64,000 nucleotides of DNA from Scytalidium lignicola. Lineage: Eukaryota > Ascomycota > Leotiomycetes. Both the position numbers and the translations under genes were made by a program. The DNA is taken from positions 205,375-269,374 of the forward strand of contig NCSJ02000016.1 of the NCBI GenBank assembly GCA_002812745.2, read 5' to 3'. This document shows, one piece after another, positions 15,228 to 28,121 of this stretch (its first letter is position 1; every line of letters starts with the position of its first letter). The notes beneath the pieces were generated by a model, which was given only the letters and a program-made list of their open reading frames with translations, searched no databases and was not told the origin of the DNA.

Positions 15228-17929
15228 ATTTTGGGTGCAAATACCTTTTCACCGCCCATCTTAATCTCTACACTAGAGCTATTACCTCAATCCTCATACG
15301 AGATCCACGTAAGAAAAAACGTGTAAAACAACAAACCCGGTTTTCTAGATGGAAAGAATTCGGCGATTTAGACCTTTCTTATTTTTTTCCTGTTTCCATC
15401 CGAGGCAAGAAGCATTCTGCAGNTTTTTTGTTAAAACAAAAAGAATGAATAATATGCATATTCAAGCGCGAAAAAGGCATTGGGAGAAAAACAAACACAG
15501 CATTTATCACGGCGTTTTTATGTTTTTCAATACTTATAAATGATTTTCTTTTTCCTGAGTGCGAGGGGCAGTCAAATTCATTGTAAGATTATAAAATCGT
15601 GTATATATTTTATTATTTCCATTTTCATATTTTCGGAGGCGGAGGATGAAAGGGAGACAGTTTTTTACATCAACGGCAAAAAGCTCGTTTACATGACTTC
15701 AGCAGATATAAACATCTCCCCAAATGCAAATCACTTGTTAAAATTAAGATCCTTACGACATCGATTTTCCGTCTTCTTTGAGTGATATAAATGTGATATA
15801 ATCCCGTCTCACTAGTCCCTGTTGCTAGAGCCATGCCAAGGACGGGGGTGAGATTAAACTTCAATCTACACCCCAAGTAGAAAGAAAGAATGGAATAAAT
15901 CAGGTTTGATTATCCTTGAATACCCCACCCCTCTTTCCCATCAGCCACTACCAGCAAACTCTAAATTTGATCCTCCATTGAAGAAACCTTAAACGGCAGC
16001 TAAATGGCCCCTCTCCTTTGGGATAAAGCGGGAAGTGGGGAAACGGCAGGACGGGTGAGAGCTATGTTGACACGGTTAACTCATAGATTTTCTTCTTTTG
16101 GTTCTTTTCTATGTTTTCCAAATGATTAAAAACAGGTTCTATTAAGATATGAGACTGAGATCATATCGTAGATATGCAGGGATTAGCAATGCAGGGATAG
16201 GTAATTGGGGAATGTGGATGAGGTGAGCAGGTTTGTTGGTGAGGGTGAGATGAGTTGAGTGGCTGGTTTACGAGACAAGGTACTGTGCTGTAGGATTGAA
16301 CTTGGGGCAGATGGCTAGGATGTTTAGAGTTGGTGATGAAATGGGGATTACCTCATTGAGTTTTGAGTTGTGTGAGTATTTTGTAAGTGGGGGCCTTTTT
16401 GCTGCTTTTATTTTTTTGGTGAAGGGAATAGATAGTAGGCGTTTCTTGTAGTTACCCTCGCGGAAATCTAGGTTTGCAAGGCTCTCTTGTCACATGCTAT
16501 CTCATGTGCAATTTACTCACTATTGAAAGTTGACACACTAAATGTGTCCTGATGTAGCTAGTAAACTACTGTTACTCTTAGCCTTTAACTATGTTGTGAA
16601 AGTTCTAGCCACGTTAGGTGAATGATAGTGAGTGTAGTAATTTCTAGGCTTAAGACAAGAGACTTCTGCTAGAACGGAATTATATTTCACTAGCAGTTTA
16701 TATATATATTTAATGGAAAAGTGATAATTGAGAATTTCATGTCAATATTCATCTCCGTCGGCAGAAGCTATAATATTGAGGATACATTTTGAACTCATCC
16801 AGCTGAGGCTCTCTTTATCATGCTAATATGCTCTAGGCATAGCAACTGGGCATGGTGGAAGAAAGAACAGCTCATCCATTAATTGTGTGATTGTAGAGTC
16901 TAGTCAAGGCTCCAAAACCTATTCATATCGTGTCTGATTGAACACTAGAAGTTTCGTATAGCTCTAAGATGGCTTAGATAGCCATCATCGCCACCCCATG
17001 AGTAAGGATGGGATGCCGTAGACATGGGAATTCCTGTTTCAAATTGTAATCGGATCGGAGCTGGGAGTTCGAGAGGCGTGGATGGCCTATCTATGTTTGC
17101 TGGTAGTTGTTGATTAGAGTTTAGTCAAATCATAGTAGCCTTACAAGTAGACCATAAATACATGTCATCTTCTTGCAATCACGGACAGGTTCGATTTTTC
17201 TTGCTGGCCTGCCTCCAGAGGGTCTGCAAGAGAACCCCACGCCCAAACCAATAATCGATGAAAAAGTTAACCTTGTTTCCGTAAAAACACGGACCCAGAG
17301 CCATTGGGTGCACGGGAAGACATTCTCTCCCTACCCACTGTCATCTCATAATGACCACCATTAACTTGTCGCTGACTGGCTGACAACCAACATCTTATCG
17401 TATTTATCTGCGCTGGGGGGACTCCTGGTACCTTCTTATTATTACTTTGGCATTGTCGACTAGTGATTGCTTCGCGTGTTGTGGCGTATAGTCGTGTAGT
17501 AATTGTTTTGTAGCAACCGGTGTAGCTTGTAAGAGTTGAAGCTGAGGATCTGTAGTGAAGAACTGCTTCCGCGAGATTGGCGTCTAGTAGTGCATTTGCG
17601 TTAAGAAATATACCGATTGGACCGAATTGAAGCTGAGGAACAAGTTATTGCATTTTGGATAAGTCTTGCCCTATTTCCATTTAGATTAGCTCCATCAGGT
17701 CTTGAGAATCACTCTAAACTCCACACAACTCCAAACGCTTCACAACAATTGATCCCCATATTGCGGAGAATTCACATAGTACTGCCAGAGCGCTAAGCCC
17801 TCACATTGTCCAGCGATTAGATTATTTCTATAATTGTTAGCAAATTAACCACTCAGGCAAGATCTAGAAAGAGGGGGGGATGAAATACCAAAGCAATGCA
17901 ATGAAGGGATATGTTTTAGTACAACTTCT

Positions 17930-18440
17930 CTCCCAGGTTACTGGGCACCTGGAGCATTGTCTCCTGCAAGGGCATTGCTATTCGCACTCTGTTCGAATCC
18001 CCCTGAGATCATCCCTCCGTGCCGTAAGGCTACTTTCTCTTTCTCATTTTTCGGCAACCTCAATGTCCTCTTTGAACTTGGTCACGACGATAGATCTTTT
18101 TCCAGAACTACCCACTGCTAAATCAGGTGAGGCAGCAGAATAGTATCAGGGCCACAATGAGGGCTAACGTCCCACCAATCCCGACCACAAATGCCCTCAT
18201 GCTCCAGGGACCATGGATCGGAGATTGTAGACAAAGTAAATTTGACCAAATTTCTCTTTTTGCATTGTCATATTTATCGAACAGCCCTGATCGCCAGGCC
18301 TGGGCATACTGTAACTCACCGTAAAAGGTTCATAAATGGATAGGTTTCGGCATAGGTGTCAAATAATGGCCCCTTCCGCTCCTCGCTCGAGTGACCGGAC
18401 AGCTGCGGAAACTCTAGTTTGTTAATTTAAACTTCTTGGA
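17930..18440 (-). pseudogene. Possible remnant of a single-pass membrane protein gene
   Basis: On the minus strand there is a coding-looking stretch LSGHSSEERKGPLFDTYAE..PFMNLLR (around 18415-18325), followed by GTGAGT and, 63 nt on, a possible acceptor (ATATGACAATGCAAAAAG). The same frame then reads REIWSNLLCLQSP and a hydrophobic helix FVVGIGGTLALIVALILF, ending CCLT-stop near 18142. Further down, other frames read GKRSIVVTKFKEDIEVAE and a serine/alanine tail. A TAA upstream, the TGA after the helix and the frame changes suggest decay or unresolved introns. I do not recognise the family. Confidence 0.25.
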
Positions 18441-19665
18441 GTCGAGGAGCTGGAATCTTAAAACATAACGCTATGTGCCTGTCTATTCCTAGCTATTATT
18501 CCGCATGCCACACGAACGGTTTCGTGATGGATTCCCCTAGACGCGCTATCAAGAGCGTAAAACATGATAAGTCTATTCTGTTCCTGTGGATACGCAGGAT
18601 GCCGGTTTGCAATTTGAAGCTCTTGACACTTGAGGAATAATGAAAGGAAAAAGGACAGATGGTACTAACCCAGGGCCTAGACCCAAGGGGGGGAGAGTAG
18701 CTAAAAGGAGGTCGATACTTGAAACAAGAAAGAAGCATGATACAATTGTGTACCCAGATTTGGCTCCCTTGTGTGTCTCTTGGGTCATACGCATATATAA
18801 CTAAATAAGGCCAGAATATAGAATAGTCTTGTCGTCCTTCAACGGGATTATTTCAGCTGTTGAAAAAAGGCCACTGGACTGAGGAGAACTTAAGTTTCTG
18901 AATTCGAGACTGAAATGCATCAGCTAAGGTAGCGGGTAGCTAGATTATGCTTTCACTAGCCAGGTATTTCCAGTTCCATTGTGAGCTATAAAATCTAAAT
19001 TGGTCAATATCTGCAGCCCATATTATTCCTAAAATATGAGTTAAGTACCACTGCAATTATGGCAACCTGGAGGAATGCGACTGCATTTCCTCTGAATCGT
19101 GTGTTGTACGAGTTTGAAAAATCATCTGTTTCCCAATTCATCATACAATTCCGGTAATGCGGATTGTTTGTAGTTATTATTATTAGAGGGCCTGATACCC
19201 AAGGGAGACTATGTTATCGAGGATCTAAAGAAATAAAAGTATGTAAGTTAGAATTGTTTCTTGGTCATAGGTAGAGGTTTATATAAGAAGCAGTTAGAAT
19301 TTAACAAGACAGTGAATCAAGGACATATCACTTTATATATACAAAGAAGAGACTTCTTTCTTTTATTCAGGTAGGTGGCTTCTTAAAAGAATGAATGTCA
19401 ATATTCACTTAAAAAATCTTAACAGAAACACCTGGATATTTCAAATTCAATATTCGAAGTGTTGTATCTTCCTTCTGCTTCTCTTTAAACTCCTTCCTAA
19501 CTATCAAACGCCAACTTGCTTTCATCTGCCTTATGCCCCACCCTCAACATTTTAGTAACGAAAAGAATAGGGTTATGGTTAATCAACCGGGTATTCAGAT
19601 ACTGTCAAATGCAATCATAAAACATGATAATAAATAGTTTTGCTAACTTCAGTTCAGTTCAATTG

Positions 19666-19689
19666 GCTCAGCTCAGCTCAGCTCAGCTC
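19666..19689. repeat. (GCTCA)n tandem repeat
   Basis: Four exact GCTCA units plus a partial fifth, directly after an AGTTCAGTTCAA stretch, about 230 bp downstream of the kelch gene stop. Confidence 0.95.
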
Positions 19690-19914
19690 CACCAGACTTC
19701 TTTAACCGGGATCGTTTGGTATACCATCTCTTCTCCCTTTCTTTCAATTTTGTTTAAATTTACCACGCAAATCTCGTAGCAATATGCTATTCCTTTTTTG
19801 TAGTCTTCAAAATTACGGTGCATATCTGAATATATGCATTCGTTGATTCATTTAATCATGGCTGACTCCTTTATACCTGCTCCTTAGAAGATGTCCTATG
19901 AGAATCAATCCCTA

Positions 19915-21529
19915 CTAGACATCAATGGTAAAGTGGCTGATCTGGGAGTAATAAGCGTGAACAGCTAACTCCAAAATATACACATCCCCAAATACTTCAT
20001 TCCCGTCTAGACCCCCAATAACCACTAGTCTAGAATCATGAAGTACTGTCCCGTGATAGCCCCTTCCTGATGGTGCCTTCCCGTAAATCTTCCTCTTATC
20101 CCAAACCATGGTGACGAGGTTTAGTAGTAATACCTCGTTGGTGTACTCAGAGCCATCATGACCGCCGATGACAAAAAGGTAGGAGCCGACAATCGTGGCT
20201 GTGTGTGAAAGGCGCGGATACGCAATAGGAATATTAACCGGTCTCCAAATCCGCGTTTCGACATCAAAGACCCAGACATCGTTGAAGCACTCCTCACCAT
20301 CCGAGCCACCGAAGATGATGAGTTTTGAGCCCACCATGTTTGCAGTGTGGTAACCCCGAGCTTTCGGTTTTAGCCTCATAGGGTCTGTTCGGCCATGGTC
20401 ATCTGAGGGATTGCTCGGACTTGAGATCAACTTCCAGCTCATCTTATTAACATCGCTGACGTCCAGCCTCCAGACGTCATTCAACGCGCGAGCTCCATCG
20501 CCACCACCAAACACATAGATCCCGTTTTTGTAGAGACAGGCAGTGTGCGCTCTCCTGGTACTAGGGATCGTATCTCCCCCTATCTTTGGCTTGCTCCACC
20601 GGAAATTCACCGTGTCGAGGACGTAGACGTGATTATAATACGCCGGCCCATCACCACCTCCGAAAACAATCAGTTTCTTACCAACCGCAGTACATGTCAT
20701 GGCCCGAAGCGGTACGGGGATCTCCCCGNCACACATGAGGAGAGGACCAATAGAACGCGTCAGCATCTAGTACATACAGCTTATTGAAGCATGAACGCGA
20801 GTCGCAACCACCAAAGACATATATGTTTGATCCAATCAAGGTTGTTGTATGTGCTCGGATGTTCGTATGCGAGGCGCCTGACGCAGGAGCCCGAGACCAG
20901 TACATACCACTGGCTGGTGCAGGTTGCACATCGGGGGCAGTTTTAGGGTCTGAAAGTGGCGGGGCAGGTATGTAAGGAGTTCGAGAGGCTCGAGGAGCCG
21001 CGGTCGAAGTCTGGGATGGAGTCGGGAGTCGAGCTGGAGTGGAGGAGAGGGCCTGTGCCGGTGCTTGGCTAGCTACGGGTTTGGAAGCTATCGCAGATGT
21101 CGAGCGGAAGTTTCCGGGGCGCTGTTGCTTTGCTTGCTCTTCTTTAGATAAAGATTGAGATGGGGAACGTCTCTGAACTTCGAGAGTTGAGGAGAAGGAG
21201 CTAGCCCGCTCTAACGGTGGCGGTGGAGGTGGTGGAGGGTTTGATGTCGTTGGTGAGGTCACTGGGAGGGGGTTTTGGGAGACAGTCTGCGCTCGCTGCC
21301 GGATGGTGAGCTCGGCGGTCTTCTTTTTCCTGTCCTGGCTCTTAGTTGAGAGATGACCTGGCGTATGACTTCGTGAAGGGGCGGGCGTTCGTTCTCGTAC
21401 TCCTTCAGTCTCCTCTGGGATATCTTGCTGCCTGACGTCTGATGGTACGGCAGGCATAATCTTCTGCGATCGCACGGGCTTGGACTTGGGAGAGCGGGTC
21501 TTGTCTACAGATTTCTGCTGATCAGCCAT
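19915..21529 (-). CDS. Kelch-repeat protein with six-bladed propeller
   Basis: Single-exon gene, 537 residues once the N at 20729 is dropped. With the N, the frame breaks at HV(X)RGD; without it the sequence reads HVCGEIPVPLRAM across the junction, as expected for the repeat. The first ~225 residues are disordered: basic and Ser/Pro-rich with a run of eight prolines near residue 100. Six kelch repeats follow, each with the V-F/I-GG signature (IYVFGGCDSR, LIVFGGGDGP, IYVFGGGDGA, LIIFGGSDGE, LFVIGGHDGS, LVVIGGLDGN), enough for one complete propeller. Proteins of this kind act as binding platforms, for example Tea1-like cell-end or Ras-pathway scaffolds; I cannot assign a specific partner. The gene is head-to-head with dus3 (665 bp). 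Confidence 0.8.
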
Positions 21530-22193
21530 TGTAGAAGGGTCGCGTATTCCTAGTATTGGTGTCGTCTATTCGCATTGTTTGGGAGGGAAGCGCAGTCTCA
21601 ATCTGCCCGTGGATGGGCGTGAGCTGGTGAACGGGGAGAGGAGGTTCGCAGTGCAGCGCATGAACACTGCTCCGCTACTACAGATGAATGATTGGCTCAA
21701 TGTTGAAACGGCATGATCTGTAAGACGACAGATTACAAGAGATAGCCTCGAGAGGCTAGATGGTCTGCCAAGTAGAACACGTCGTAATATATGCTCTAGA
21801 TTTCGAGTAAACAACCAAAGAGAAAAGTAGATTGTGTGTAGGGAATCGAAGCGACGGGGTTATTTATGAGGTGTCGCGGGCCTGTGGGGGAACTGCCACA
21901 ACAGGGGACTCGGTGCGCCTGTGTTGCTGTTTATTCAGGCACAAAAGGGGGCACGGGCCGGCCACTAGCCACCAGCCACACCATCACAGGCCACAGCCGC
22001 CCCTAAAAAGGCCGTGACAAGGGTCGAGTGGCTGGAGAGCTTAGGTCAACCTGACCCGCGCTAAGATAAGGTTCGACTACGGCGGTATCAAGGGAAAAAA
22101 AAAGGGCTTGTCGAGCAACTGTAATTGCCCCTCACATCCCTCGGCATCTCGACTTTTACTGCGCAGAAGAGAGCACGCTTGGGATATCATACC

Positions 22194-24591
22194 ATGGAGA
22201 GCTCTATTTCAAACCAATTGCCGTTGGATGCTTCATTACCACTGAAGAGACCATTGGATGGCGAGGAAGCGCCAGTTGTGACCCCTCATACAGAAGCAGT
22301 TGAGAAGAATGGCATCAATGGCCATGACGTGTCAGATGCATCCGGCGGGCCTACGGTCAAGCGAGTTAAGCTTGATAGTTCTGAGGATATAGCTCCAGAG
22401 GTTTCGGGGCGAGAAAGGGTTAGGGGCATTGCACCTGTAAAGGAAGAGTCCGTTTCCCTGCTATAGCACCCCTCCTGTTCTGGTCTCTTTCGTTTGCTTG
22501 GCATAATTAAGTTGGCAAGTCGGTGATTCTGTAAGCTGTTGGCTGACTAGAGTTAAACTATAGATATCTCATCAACCCTAACGAATTTCAATCAGATCCG
22601 AGAGCAAATCCTGTGGAAGATGACGATGCCGCAGAAGGTCGCGCTAAAGATGAGAGGGACAATGGCGGTGGACCCCGAAAGAAACCCAAGGGCCAGAACA
22701 CGTCACGCCATTTTGGATCATCCAATGATGCCATCAGATTATGTTCAAGCCGAGCCAATTCAAACGAATTCTCTCCAAGAGAGTGCAAATTTGGGGACAA
22801 GTGTAAATTCGGCCATGATCTGAGAAAATACTTGGCAGATGGGAAGAGAGAAGACCTGATAGTTTTCAATAAAAAGTGCCCCGTATGGGAAGTCCACGGC
22901 AAGTGCCAAGCTGGGTGGAAGTGCCGCTTTGTTTCCAGTCATTCGTCTGAGATTGAGAGGGAAGATGGTCGGAAAGAACTAGTACTTATCGAGGATGAAA
23001 CGCGGGTAGAAGCCTTAATCGACGTTGCTGATGATGATGAGAATCGGATTGGAGTAGGCAATATAGTTCCTACCGAAGACAAACTTCGGCTGGCAAAGCG
23101 AAAGTATCAAACAGAGCGAGCAGACCAGTACACAGAATGGCTAGAAACTGCGACCAAGGAGATGGAGAAGATACACCACAAAAGAGGGCTGGCGAAGGAT
23201 GAAATAGAAGAGCATCGCGCAAGCTATGTCGACCCTCCGTTTCTTCCATCGGAGAAGCGGAGAATATACTTTGGTCCAGAAACACCTGCTCTCGCTCCTT
23301 TGACAACACAAGGAAACCTTCCATTTAGGAAACTTTGCGTTGAGCTCGGAGCACAACTGACATACTCGGAAATGGCCATGTCGCTGCCCCTAATACAAGG
23401 GCAGAAGTCGGAATGGGCCTTGATGAAAACCCAAGAAAGCGAGATATCGCCGCCACGGTACTCACCTGGTCCAGATGCGATTCTTGATCCACTATATGAC
23501 AATTCAAAAGACCTGAAATTCGGCGCTCAAATAGCGTCTCCCAAACCATGGCAAGCAATCAAGGCTGCTGAAGTACTTAGCACGCTTCTCCCGCACCTTC
23601 GAGTCATTGACTTGAATTGTGGCTGTCCAATTGACCTTGTCTTCCGTAGTGGAGCTGGATCCGGATTATTAGATGCTCCTTCGAGACTTGAGAAAATGAT
23701 AAGAGGGATGAATGCTGTGTCAGGAGAAGTACCAATTACGGCAAAGATTAGAATGGGCACTAGAGATAACAAACCTAATGCTACGAAGATAATCGAACGG
23801 CTAGCTTTTGGCGGTCTAGAATCAGAGCGCTTAGGAGCTCCTGGATGCGCTGCAATCACTCTACACGGCCGAAGCAGACAGCAGCGATACACGAAGAGTG
23901 CAGATTGGAGCTATATAGCTGAATGTGCTACACTGGTCAGGTCCTACAACGACAAGTTAAGCAAGCTAACCGATACCATCAATGAGCCTGATCCACGTAC
24001 CTTGCCCAACTCCCCTAACGGCAGATTGTACTTTATCGGCAATGGCGACTGTTACTCTCACGTTGATTACCTTGATCACGTACAGAATACTCGGGTTGAC
24101 TCTGTCATGGTAGCCCGTGGTGCCCTCATAAAACCTTGGATTTTCGAGGAAATCTCCACAGGCCAGTATATCGATAAGTCAGCGAGTGAACGTCTTGGCT
24201 ACATCGAGAAGTTTATTCGGTATGGGCTCGAAGCTTGGGGATCTGATGAGATTGGTGTTGGGCAGACGCGACGGTTCTTACTCGAGTGGCTGAGTTTTAC
24301 ATATCGCTATGTGCCGATTGGGCTTCTGGAGTATCTGCCACCCAGTTTACAGGAGAGGCCGCCAGGATATAGAGGCCGGAATGAGATGGAGACACTGCTT
24401 GCTAGTAGAAATTACAAGGACTGGATCAAGATTAGGTATGCTGAACTTTCTATTTGTTTCTTTCTAGCCTCCCTTATGCTATTTGATATAGGTGACTAAT
24501 ATTTTGCAGTGAAATGTTCTTAGGACCTGCACATAAAGACTTTAAATTTCAACCTAAGCATAAATCAAATAGTTACGAAGCTGAAGGTTGA
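22194..24591 (+). CDS. dus3: tRNA-dihydrouridine(47) synthase (Dus3)
   Basis: Reduces uridine 47 in the variable loop of tRNAs using FMN and NAD(P)H. Exons 22194-22447, 22564-24435 and 24510-24591 give 735 residues. Intron 1 (116 nt) has an unusual GTCCGT donor, but it alone keeps frame and gives the family-like APVKEEYL junction. Intron 2 is 74 nt. Two CCCH zinc fingers lie at C145/C159/C165/H169 ([12 protein letters not shown]) and C190/C199/C205/H211. The TIM barrel begins with [13 protein letters not shown], then [18 protein letters not shown] (catalytic-region Cys437/Cys439), [13 protein letters not shown] and [15 protein letters not shown], all Dus3 landmarks. A second in-frame ATG at 22125 would add 23 residues; I prefer 22194 (ACCATGG context). 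C-terminus ends [22 protein letters not shown]. Confidence 0.92.
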
Positions 24592-25283
24592 GATATCTAC
24601 GAAGTAGATCTAGCCTTTCAATTGCTCGTGGGCTACGGAGTAGTTGCACTGATATTATTTGCTGCCTTTTGTTAAGAACCGAGGAAGGACTGTTTTATAG
24701 CATCATGAAGGATCATCGTAAACGTGGAACTGCATTGTATCGTGGCCTAGGATACGGCGTACATAGTTATATTTTTAGATTTACTCCATACTTTGTTTAT
24801 CCTACTGAGCAAGTTACTTACCGTAGCCACATAATTATGCCCCAGGGGGCTGGTTAATCACGTGCTACCGGCTGGTGCCACCGCTAGCTCGGCTTTTGCC
24901 TTGGAAGCGAGAGGTCACACAAAGCCGTTTCCATTTCTCGCCTGCCGCTGATGACGTTTTGTTCCAAGCTTGCACGAGCTCCAAGGGAATTGGACACGAC
25001 TGACTTTCCTTTCTCCCATTCAACACCGCCTTGTCAAATAGTTATAAGTACTCCGCTTCGCACTTGGTGAGATAAGGAGTTGTGAATATCCAGTGATTCT
25101 GCTTAATTCAGTGTGAGTGAATATTTCTTGACCGCAAACTTTTGGAACGATCTGGTGGAGAAGCATGTGCTTCTCAGCTCATAGCCTACCTTGACTGCCT
25201 AGACAACATAGACTGAACGGTTTAAGCAGGACACCAGACAATACCTTCCATACAGCGAACAATATATTGCATAATCTGCAAAG
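24592..25283. other. Spacer and promoter of the BAP31-like gene
   Basis: Tandem genes on the same strand. Contains an E-box CACGTG near 24858 and no credible coding exon. Confidence 0.5.
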
Positions 25284-26160
25284 ATGACGCTCTACTATAG
25301 TCTTGTAAGTATCTGCATCCCCTTGCCAATACCCCTTAGCATGATTTCTAGCTACCTTTAGCATACAACAGCCAGTGGCATGATAAACCCAATTCGACCC
25401 GGCATTTAAGGCTAACACCAATTCTCACACAGGTTTTCCTCATTCTGGTGGCAGAGATGGCATTGTTCATGCTTCTCATCGTTCCTCTCCCCTTCACAAT
25501 CCGCCGGAAAATGTTCACCTTCATGTATGTTGTGCCTGCCCACATAAACACTTTTGAGAAACAGGGCACTAATCTTCATATACAGAAGCGAGAGTCCGAT
25601 AGTCGCGAAACTACAATATGGAATGAAGATCACCTTTATCTTCATTCTCATTCTCTTTATCGATAGTGTGAATCGTGTATACAGAGTCCAGGTCGAACTT
25701 GCCGAGTCTAAGGACCAGGGCGCGTAAGCAACCTCCCCTTCCCACCACCCCGCATGTCATTTTTAACAAGCTAATCAGCTACCATAGAGCTGCTATAATG
25801 GGCCATGATCGTTCAGAGGTGCAAGCCCGCAAGTTCTACTCCCAACGTAACATGTACCTATGCGGCTTCACTCTGTTCCTCTCTCTAATCCTAAATCGAA
25901 CTTATACCATGATTCTTGACGTTTTGCTACTGGAGGAGAAAGTTAAGAAGTATGAGGGTGATGCTAAGGTAGCCGGAAAGTCCGGCCCAGTGTCTATTCC
26001 CGAGGATGTTGCTGAAATCAGCCGGCTTAAGAAGGAATTGGCACAGAAGGACAGGGATCTGGAGACACTTAAGAAGCAGGCCGAGGGCTTGTCAAAGGAG
26101 TACAATAATTTGGGAGACAAGTTGGCTTCCAAGGACGAAACGCCTAAGAAAGATAGGTAA
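25284..26160 (+). CDS. BAP31/Yet-family ER membrane protein
   Basis: Members of this family (human BAP31, yeast Yet1-3) are ER membrane chaperone-like or translocon-associated proteins. Four exons: 25284-25304, 25433-25524, 25586-25723 and 25788-26160; introns of 128, 61 and 64 nt, all GT-AG, giving 207 residues. The first exon is only seven codons (MTLYYSL). Membrane segments: about residues 5-26 (VFLILVAEMALFMLLIVPLP), 47-66 (MKITFIFILILFIDSV) and 105-124. Family signatures include IRRKMFTFI after helix 1 and QARKFYSQRNMYLCGFTLFL before helix 3. The last 80 residues are a charged coiled coil, and the chain ends KKDR, a dilysine (KKxx) retrieval signal matching ER residence. Which Yet paralogue it matches cannot be decided here. 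Confidence 0.9.
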
Positions 26161-26582
26161 ATTGCTGAGAACTATGCAGAAGATGAAGGTTAGGTGAGTA
26201 GCAATGAGGGGTACCTGAGAGATGGGGAGTATGGTGTTAGAGGGAGAGTGATGGGAGCATGGGATGTCTGATGTGAAGGATAACGACGTGGAATGAAAAA
26301 TAATCGAAATGTGTTAATATGAACACACAAAGAGCGAGAGTATGTACTGGAGAACATTTTGTAACGGTATTGCTTCAGCTTTCAAATTTCGCAAGCTTTC
26401 CTGCTTTGTAGCATATTAATAGAACCCTCTTTTCACCAAATATTAATAATAACTCCTGTACCATACCGAGATGTTACCTTTCCTCATATACCGCTTAAAA
26501 TATTCGGTCTGTTCTTGATTTCCCACTGACTGGGATGATAGATAAAATATATTGTGCATCGTCTCTATTGGATTCTCCGTCT

Positions 26583-28121
26583 TCACTGGACGAACAACCC
26601 TTCCTCCTCCTCGGGGGCGTCTTCAACATAGGCTTGTAGTAGCGGTCGAGGATGGGTAACAATCACGACTTCGTCATCGTCGCTCTCATCATTTCCGTCA
26701 TTATCGTGACTAAGGTCAATCAAAATTTGCTCTCCGAGAGAACTCTGTCTGCGCTTGGCGGGCCGTGATCCAGAGATTGAGAGACCATCGTCGTCCTCGA
26801 ATTGATGTTCAAATCGGTATTCTTGCTTAGCATGCATGTTCTGCTAGGAGAGAAGTTAGAGGATATTATTCAAATTATTAAGGATGTGATAATTCGGCCG
26901 AGATAGGGAGGAATATTATTATTTCCCTTACCTCTTTTAATGACTCAATGAAGTTCTCTATTTTCACTGCCATGTGTGGTTTCATATTCCGCAGATTGAT
27001 AATTCCATTTGAAATATCTGTTTGGGCTGGAGAAGCTTCGTGCTCAGGCTGATTATTGATGATAAGGAGTTTCTCAAGGGCCACTGTTTGTATGTATCAG
27101 AACAATTTTGTAAGTATTAAGGATTTATAATTATTCAACGAGAGGAAAAAAGCAAAACTGAAATGTAATCTTACTCACCCTTGGAACGGTATAGAAATTG
27201 GAAAATAACCATTGGCATTTCATCACCATCCTTCTTCCTCGTTTGTTTAAACATTCGGGATCTCTTGCTCTTTTCTGCTTTTTGTAGACTATTTTATTTA
27301 AAACTCTTGTCAGCTTTCAAAATTTTCCCCGCCATATTTTTGTAGACAGAACTAGAAACTACGGTCTACTCACTATGTGCCATGTGATTTCAATTCCCCT
27401 TTCATTGCCTTCTCATATGCTTTAACACTAGCGCGTTTTTTAAGGAAACCGGCAACCGTACTTTCAGATGCTCCTCCTTGTTTGCCACAGGTAACTCTGA
27501 AGACCGAGACGGTGATTTTTCCAATATTTGACAGGCGTCGTTTTTGAGTCTGAATGGTAGTATACGCGACTTCATCACTTACTGTAATTCTAGGTCAGCT
27601 TTATCCTGAACTTTTCACCTTTCCTACTTCCCTCCCCATTGTTGGCTTAGATGGCATGCCATGCCTATGCACTATGGAACCTGTTCAGGGAGAAGGGATG
27701 GCTACTCACCGCTCTCTATTTCTGCGAACCCAAACTTCCTCTCCTTGCAACCTTTTTTACCAACTCCGGCATCCCAGGTCTTGACACCATGTACAATCTC
27801 TTCCCATTCGCCTCTGCGTTTGTACTCTGGTCGACTGCAGTATCTAACACCAGCCGCGTTACCATCAACATTGATCTCAAAGCGAAGCTTAGCGTCACTG
27901 CTCATATTATATGGTGCTCTGACTCGAAGCTGAATGCCGAAAGTAGAGTGAGTTGTTGACTCAATGTATGTTGATACGGTGTGGAGATTATGGTGCTCAG
28001 CAATAAAGAGATCAGGGTGCTGGGAGTCAATTGGTTCCGTGTCTTGGTATTCTATAAGTGGCTCATCATCTTCGTTGAGGATTTGGACAGAGATGCCAGG
28101 ATAGTAAGGAAAGATAGCCAT
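26583..28121 (-). CDS. DUF7918 domain fungal protein
   Basis: Five exons on the minus strand: 28121-27710, 27581-27374, 27288-27179, 27083-26932 and 26843-26583, with GT-AG introns of 128, 85, 95 and 88 nt and consistent phases; 380 residues. The N-terminus (MAIFPYYPGISVQIL..EDDEPLIEY) and following segments TYIESTTHSTFGIQL, IGKITVSVFRVTCG and LYRSKVALEKLLII fit a fungal family I know as DUF7918, whose function is unknown. These proteins typically have an N-terminal beta-rich domain and a disordered, acidic tail. Here the tail has KRRQSSLGEQ, then an Asp-rich run (HDNDGNDESDDDEVV), suggesting a nuclear protein. The five-exon model is my reconstruction; the exon between 27288 and 27179 is short and the least certain. 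Confidence 0.75.

Larger units (their letters stand above)
15228..19914. other. 4.7-kb gene-poor interval between convergent genes
   Basis: Mostly AT-rich, holding the 3' UTRs of rcf2 and the kelch gene. No intact gene is visible. A possible decayed minus-strand membrane-protein gene lies at about 17930-18440 (separate entry). A (GCTCA)n repeat sits at 19666-19689, and N at 15423 precedes a T run. Confidence 0.5.

Noticed and set aside
17985..18005. tRNA B-box-like GTTCGAATCCC
   Set aside because: Flanking bases do not pair as a T-stem, and no A-box or acceptor stem is found.
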